DNA of 64,000 bases from GCA-2731375 sp964344935. Its GTDB lineage: Bacteria; Pseudomonadota; Alphaproteobacteria; GCA-2731375. The first letter of the stretch is position 1, and each line of letters starts with the position of its first letter. Where the stretch lies: assembly GCA_964344935.1 (NCBI GenBank), contig CAYFPL010000003.1, positions 186,001 to 250,000 on the forward strand, given 5' to 3'. This document shows, in pieces, positions 60,477 to 64,000 of this stretch. The notes below the pieces were generated by a model. It had not been told where the DNA came from. It made no database searches and worked only from the letters and a program-made list of their open reading frames with translations. Position numbers and translations under genes: made by a program.

Positions 60477-62441
60477 ATGAGCATATTCAAGCGGCCATTT
60501 AAGAAGGACCAGGCGCAAAGCAGTGTGCAGTCCGGCGGGCAGCACACCCTTTTCCTCTATCTTTCCGACATCGCTTGGCGGATGCAGCTGGCCGACGAGA
60601 CGGGTATCTTGGTCGGTGAACCAAGTTCGGAGGATTGCGCCCTTGTCACCGGCGAGATGTCGGAGCGTATGGGGGCCGTGCAGGCGCGTGCTATCAAGGC
60701 GTTAAGCCGCGCAGACCGTCGTAAGATTGGTCATATCCGCATAATGCTATCCGACAACAGCACAGTGTTGCTGGACGATGCCGCCCGGGAATTTGAAGGC
60801 GCCGGGCCCGATGCGTTGCGGCAAATTGCCAAACGGCAATTAAACTGCGAATCCGCCACATACGGTATCAGCGAATTAACGTCGGCGGACGGCGGCAGCC
60901 ACCTTTACGGCATGGTTGACGCCTCCTACCTGCGTGGCTTGCTACACAGCCTTGAAGACATGGCGCTTGGCGTCGTTGAAATCACACCGGCCGCGGCAAC
61001 GTTGGCGAAATGGGCCGCCGGGCTGGGTCGGCCCTATTGCGGCCTGATGATGGACGCCTATCACACCAAGGTGGTGGTCAGTGGAGGGGGCGGCAGCGGC
61101 ACCGTAGTCCGAACCTTGCCCATCGGCGTGATGTCGTTTCCCGCCGCGGTCGCTCACCAGACCCGGGTGAAGCTGCCCAAGGCTCTGGACGGCCTGCAGA
61201 AACGGGACATTATTTCGACCCTGGACACCGGCACCGAGGCGGGCGAGGTCGCTGGACGGTTGTCAAAGGGGCCGATGCACGATGCCATGGCGCCCCTTTT
61301 GCGTGCGTTACGGGATGAGATTGATGCCACCTTGCGATACGTGGCGGATCAGCGCCTCTGCCCGATCCCGGACCGTATTGAACTGCTCGGCGAACATGGC
61401 AAGGTCATGGGCCTGAAGGACTGGTTGTCGGCCAATCTGAGCCTGCCTGTGGAAACGTCCGAAGTTGACCTTTTCGAACTCTTCACCACTGGCAATGCCG
61501 AAGAGCGGATGAACCTTCTGGCCGGCGCCGAAGGACCCTTGGTGACCATCGGGAAGATCAAATACCGCTATTCCCAGGACGGTTTCGTCGAGGACGTTCC
61601 AGCACCTGTTGCCGATATCAACATCAGCCGGGACACGTCCCGGCGCAACCGCGGGGGCAAAGACCGCCAGCGCCGCGGCAGCCAGCGGCGCGGCCGGCAA
61701 GGCAGTTCGGATCAGGCAACTTTCTTCGGTATTACCCTTCCCGGACGGCAGGGGGGCCAACAAGGGGCGGCGAGTTCAGAGCAAGCTCAGCGGCTCTACC
61801 ATCTGCTATTGGCCGTGGTCTTTTTCGGTCTGCTCTACTGGGCCTATATTACATATTACGAAGATGCTCTGAAGCGGCACCGCTCGGCGCTCAGCAACTA
61901 CGAAATCGCCATACAGGCCAATAACAACGCCTGGCGGCAGTTACGCGAACACCGCTCTAAATCCACCGATCTAGCCCTGCGGGCGCGGAAGGATGATGAC
62001 AAGGTGCTGTGGAGCGAAAAGATGTTGGCCATCGCCGGCCATATGGACGACAAGATGTGGATTTCCGACGTCTACCTCGTCAACGAAACCACCACCTTCA
62101 ATGAACAATCGGTGTCGGCCCGCAAACTGACGATCGAGGGCGCTGTGTTGCCTTCAACTGACGGCCATATCCTGGAAATCGCCCGCTATATCGCCCGCCT
62201 GACCGCCGACAAATTATTTATGCGCGATTTTGGCCGCATCACCTTTGAAGGCGCCGCGATCGATACCCAGGAAACCGCCCATATCGTCAAGTTTGCCCTG
62301 GATGCCTGGTACGACGAGACCAAGGTGGTGTCGGAAGCCGAGGGTGAGGGAGGCAAGGGGCCGACGGGGAAGTTGACCAAGCAGGTCAACCAGCGCACCG
62401 ATCAGCTTGAACAGGTGCGTGACGCCGGCGGCAGACAATAG
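60477..62441 (+). CDS. PilM-PilN-like fusion protein
   Basis: 654 aa. Residues 1 to about 375 resemble an actin-like PilM/GspL-cyto region (LFLYLSDIAWRMQLADETG, ELLGEHGKVMGLKDWL). An Arg/Gly-rich linker (about 385-410, RRNRGGKDRQRRGSQRRGRQ) precedes one membrane helix (LLLAVVFFGLLYWAYITYY) and a periplasmic PilN/GspL-like domain with an initial coiled coil. In Pseudomonas and Myxococcus these are separate proteins forming the alignment complex. Sequence similarity is weak, so the assignment rests on topology and neighbours. The ATG at 60477 is used. Confidence 0.7.
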   Translation: MSIFKRPFKKDQAQSSVQSGGQHTLFLYLSDIAWRMQLADETGILVGEPSSEDCALVTGEMSERMGAVQARAIKALSRADRRKIGHIRIMLSDNSTVLLDDAAREFEGAGPDALRQIAKRQLNCESATYGISELTSADGGSHLYGMVDASYLRGLLHSLEDMALGVVEITPAAATLAKWAAGLGRPYCGLMMDAYHTKVVVSGGGGSGTVVRTLPIGVMSFPAAVAHQTRVKLPKALDGLQKRDIISTLDTGTEAGEVAGRLSKGPMHDAMAPLLRALRDEIDATLRYVADQRLCPIPDRIELLGEHGKVMGLKDWLSANLSLPVETSEVDLFELFTTGNAEERMNLLAGAEGPLVTIGKIKYRYSQDGFVEDVPAPVADINISRDTSRRNRGGKDRQRRGSQRRGRQGSSDQATFFGITLPGRQGGQQGAASSEQAQRLYHLLLAVVFFGLLYWAYITYYEDALKRHRSALSNYEIAIQANNNAWRQLREHRSKSTDLALRARKDDDKVLWSEKMLAIAGHMDDKMWISDVYLVNETTTFNEQSVSARKLTIEGAVLPSTDGHILEIARYIARLTADKLFMRDFGRITFEGAAIDTQETAHIVKFALDAWYDETKVVSEAEGEGGKGPTGKLTKQVNQRTDQLEQVRDAGGRQ

Positions 62442-62490
62442 GGGTGTAGCGGTAATGAAGATGCTGAAAGGATATCAAGGGGTGCGATAG

Positions 62491-63354
62491 GTGGACGCCT
62501 TCATTCGCAATAATCAGGGCTTGGTCCTCTCTACGCTCTATTTCGCGGCGGCGCTGATCGTGTTGGGCTATGCCATGGGCTATTCCATGCTGAAGGTGGA
62601 GGCCGCCGATCTCAACATCGCCGCCAACCACCTGCAGGTGGAAACCGCTAAGCTGCGGACCGACATCCGGCAATTGACCGCCGACCGGGAAGAGGTTGAA
62701 ACGGCGATTGATTCCATTCCCGCGTTTCTACAACACATCAACACCTTGGCGCAGTTGCACAAGGTGATTATCCGTGAACTGCTGCCTGATGCCGAAAACA
62801 AGCTGCAGTACAGTATGGAGATTTGGGTCGACTATCCGACATTCCTGCGTTTCACCGCCAGTCTGGAAAGCCTCAACGTCTCCATCTCGGATATGGAGAT
62901 CCGGCCATATAACCTATCCAAGACCCCGCCCGTGCATATTGTCACGTTCAACATCACGCCAAAGAACAATGCCGCACCGCTGAAGAGCGAGCGCCTTGAG
63001 AGATTGCAGACGGCGGTGGCGGAACAGGGCAAGCGCAATCCCTTCATCCGCAAAGTCTCTCTACCCGGCGAGGAGGGACCGCTTTTCATCGATCTGACTT
63101 GGGTGCACAAATTGTCCCTGATCACCCGCCAGGGAGAGAAACTGGTGGCACTGATCGACGGGCATGACTTTGCCGTGGGTGACAAGTTCAGCAGCGTCGA
63201 AGGCGAGATCACCCTTTCAGAGATCACCAAAGGGCGGGTGACCTTCACCAAAAAGACGGAGAAGGGCGCGCAAAAGTACGTCATGAAATTCCGCAAGAAG
63301 AAGGGCCGCACACGCGGTCAGCGCCAACAACGCAGCAGTCGCCGACGGAGTTAG
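62491..63354 (+). CDS. PilO-PilP-like fusion protein
   Basis: 287 aa from the GTG at 62491 (AAGGGG upstream). A membrane helix (LVLSTLYFAAALIVLGYAM) leads to a coiled coil (HLQVETAKLRTDIRQL) and a PilO-like ferredoxin-fold domain (to about 170). From RNPFIRKVSL, matching the NPF-type motif that opens PilP, comes a small beta domain (ALIDGHDFAVGDKFSSVEGE) like PilP/GspC, which docks on the secretin. The last 20 residues are strongly basic. Together with the preceding gene it supplies a full PilMNOP-type alignment complex in two proteins. Confidence 0.72.
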   Translation: MDAFIRNNQGLVLSTLYFAAALIVLGYAMGYSMLKVEAADLNIAANHLQVETAKLRTDIRQLTADREEVETAIDSIPAFLQHINTLAQLHKVIIRELLPDAENKLQYSMEIWVDYPTFLRFTASLESLNVSISDMEIRPYNLSKTPPVHIVTFNITPKNNAAPLKSERLERLQTAVAEQGKRNPFIRKVSLPGEEGPLFIDLTWVHKLSLITRQGEKLVALIDGHDFAVGDKFSSVEGEITLSEITKGRVTFTKKTEKGAQKYVMKFRKKKGRTRGQRQQRSSRRRS

Positions 63355-63423
63355 CCGGCGACCCGAATTAGCTGGTTTATTACATCATCAGTAGGCGCAT
63401 GCATTTGCGGTACTGAGTACCGA

Positions 63424-64000
63424 TTACAGTCCCAGTCCGCCGTCGGCGTGGATGGTTTGGCCGGTGATGTAGCCGGCCTGGGGCGAAACCAGAAACTCGA
63501 TCAATGCGGCGATCTCGTCCGGTTGACCCAGGCGGCCGAGGGGAATGCGGGCCTGTGCCTTCGATAGGTTGCCCGTACCCAGGGCGGCGTGGGCGCCCGG
63601 GTCCTTTTCGATATAGCCTGGCGCGACGCAGTTCACCGTAACGCCATGGGGCGCGAGGTCTACAGCCAGGGCGTGGGCCAGGGCCTCTAGCGCCGCCTTG
63701 GCCGCGGCGCTGGCGGGCATGGATACGCCATCCAGGTTAAAGCGGTGGGCCACGAAAGAAGATACGGCGACAATGCGGCCATGTGAGGCGCCCCGCAATA
63801 GGGGCAAGGCTGCCCGCGCCAGGCGGTGGAAGGAACCGGCCATGGCGGCATGGCTTTGCGCCAGGGCGTCGTCATCCAGTTCCGCCAGTGGCGTCTTGTT
63901 GGCGAAACCGGCGTTGGCCACCAGGCCATCCAAACCGCCGTGGGCCGCTGCCGCGTCAATTAGGTCGCCCGCTGTATCGGGCTCCGCCAGATCGCCAAAC
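63424..64000 (-). CDS. SDR family oxidoreductase, partial at window edge
   Basis: The C-terminal 191 residues of a classical short-chain dehydrogenase are present; the Rossmann N-terminus lies outside the window. Visible are LVANAGF (NNAG-type motif), a Ser in VAVSSFVAHRF, an active-site Ala/Lys region (SASAAKAALEALAHAL; the usual Tyr of YxxxK is not present, giving MPASAAAK), and GVTVNCVAPGYIEKDPG, with GYITGQTIHADGGLGL at the end. It looks like a FabG-type fold with an altered active site. It converges with the PilOP-like gene. Confidence 0.88.
   Translation of the reverse strand, partial: FGDLAEPDTAGDLIDAAAAHGGLDGLVANAGFANKTPLAELDDDALAQSHAAMAGSFHRLARAALPLLRGASHGRIVAVSSFVAHRFNLDGVSMPASAAAKAALEALAHALAVDLAPHGVTVNCVAPGYIEKDPGAHAALGTGNLSKAQARIPLGRLGQPDEIAALIEFLVSPQAGYITGQTIHADGGLGL

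Overview
The window reads as chromosomal DNA of a GC-rich alphaproteobacterium, probably Rhodospirillales-like (inference). The support is a Coq7-type ubiquinone hydroxylase, many acyl-CoA and small-molecule catabolism genes, and alphaproteobacterial adenylate-cyclase/TolB-like/TPR proteins. Coding density is high. I saw no rRNA, tRNA, CRISPR array, transposase or phage module.

Layout. (1) 1-10.2 kb is a housekeeping and catabolic stretch: two tandem APH-fold phosphotransferases, msrA with a signal peptide, a diiron ferritin-like protein behind a perfect 16-bp palindrome, an amidase, and a minus-strand block of DedA, DsbB, Coq7 and an S41 protease. A divergent MaoC-like hydratase pair follows. 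(2) 10.3-21.9 kb holds four consecutive plus-strand receptor-like class III nucleotide cyclases (1144, 740, 727 and 1149 aa). Each has a cytoplasmic cyclase, one membrane span, then TolB-like and TPR modules and a shared C-terminal Cys/YRNP domain. Duplicated 5' regions, an exact 148-bp shared tract and a remnant of the flanking SRPBCC gene show that the array grew by duplication and recombination. (3) 21.9-45.7 kb is a mixed region: SRPBCC protein, LysR regulator, a double-length ABC exporter, SirB1-like and PAS proteins, and an acyl-CoA synthetase/enoyl-CoA hydratase/RidA group. It continues with an amidohydrolase, a permease, a compact plus-strand set (aminotransferase, PhyH dioxygenase, deacetylase, GAF, alpha/beta hydrolase, luciferase-like oxidoreductase), a GntR-controlled dehydrogenase/oxidoreductase unit with two matching operators, a Sel1/SPOR protein and several very small membrane proteins.

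(4) 45.8-63.4 kb is the most interesting part, a type IV pilus/type II secretion-like machine built together with a phospho-signalling set. On the minus strand are prepilin peptidase, PP2C phosphatase, secretin, a membrane-anchored protein, a lipoprotein, a prepilin, a Ser/Thr kinase fused to an FGE-like domain, a PilB/GspE ATPase with an N-terminal FHA domain and three exact 162-bp Thr-rich repeats, and a PilC/GspF protein. Divergently transcribed are a cyclase-FHA protein, a paralogue whose cyclase domain has lost its catalytic residues, a PilM-PilN-like fusion and a PilO-PilP-like fusion. My inference is that reversible Thr phosphorylation, read by FHA domains, and possibly a cyclic nucleotide control assembly of this machine.

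The window ends inside a short-chain dehydrogenase gene. All functional statements rest on motif and family recognition by eye; no database search was run.
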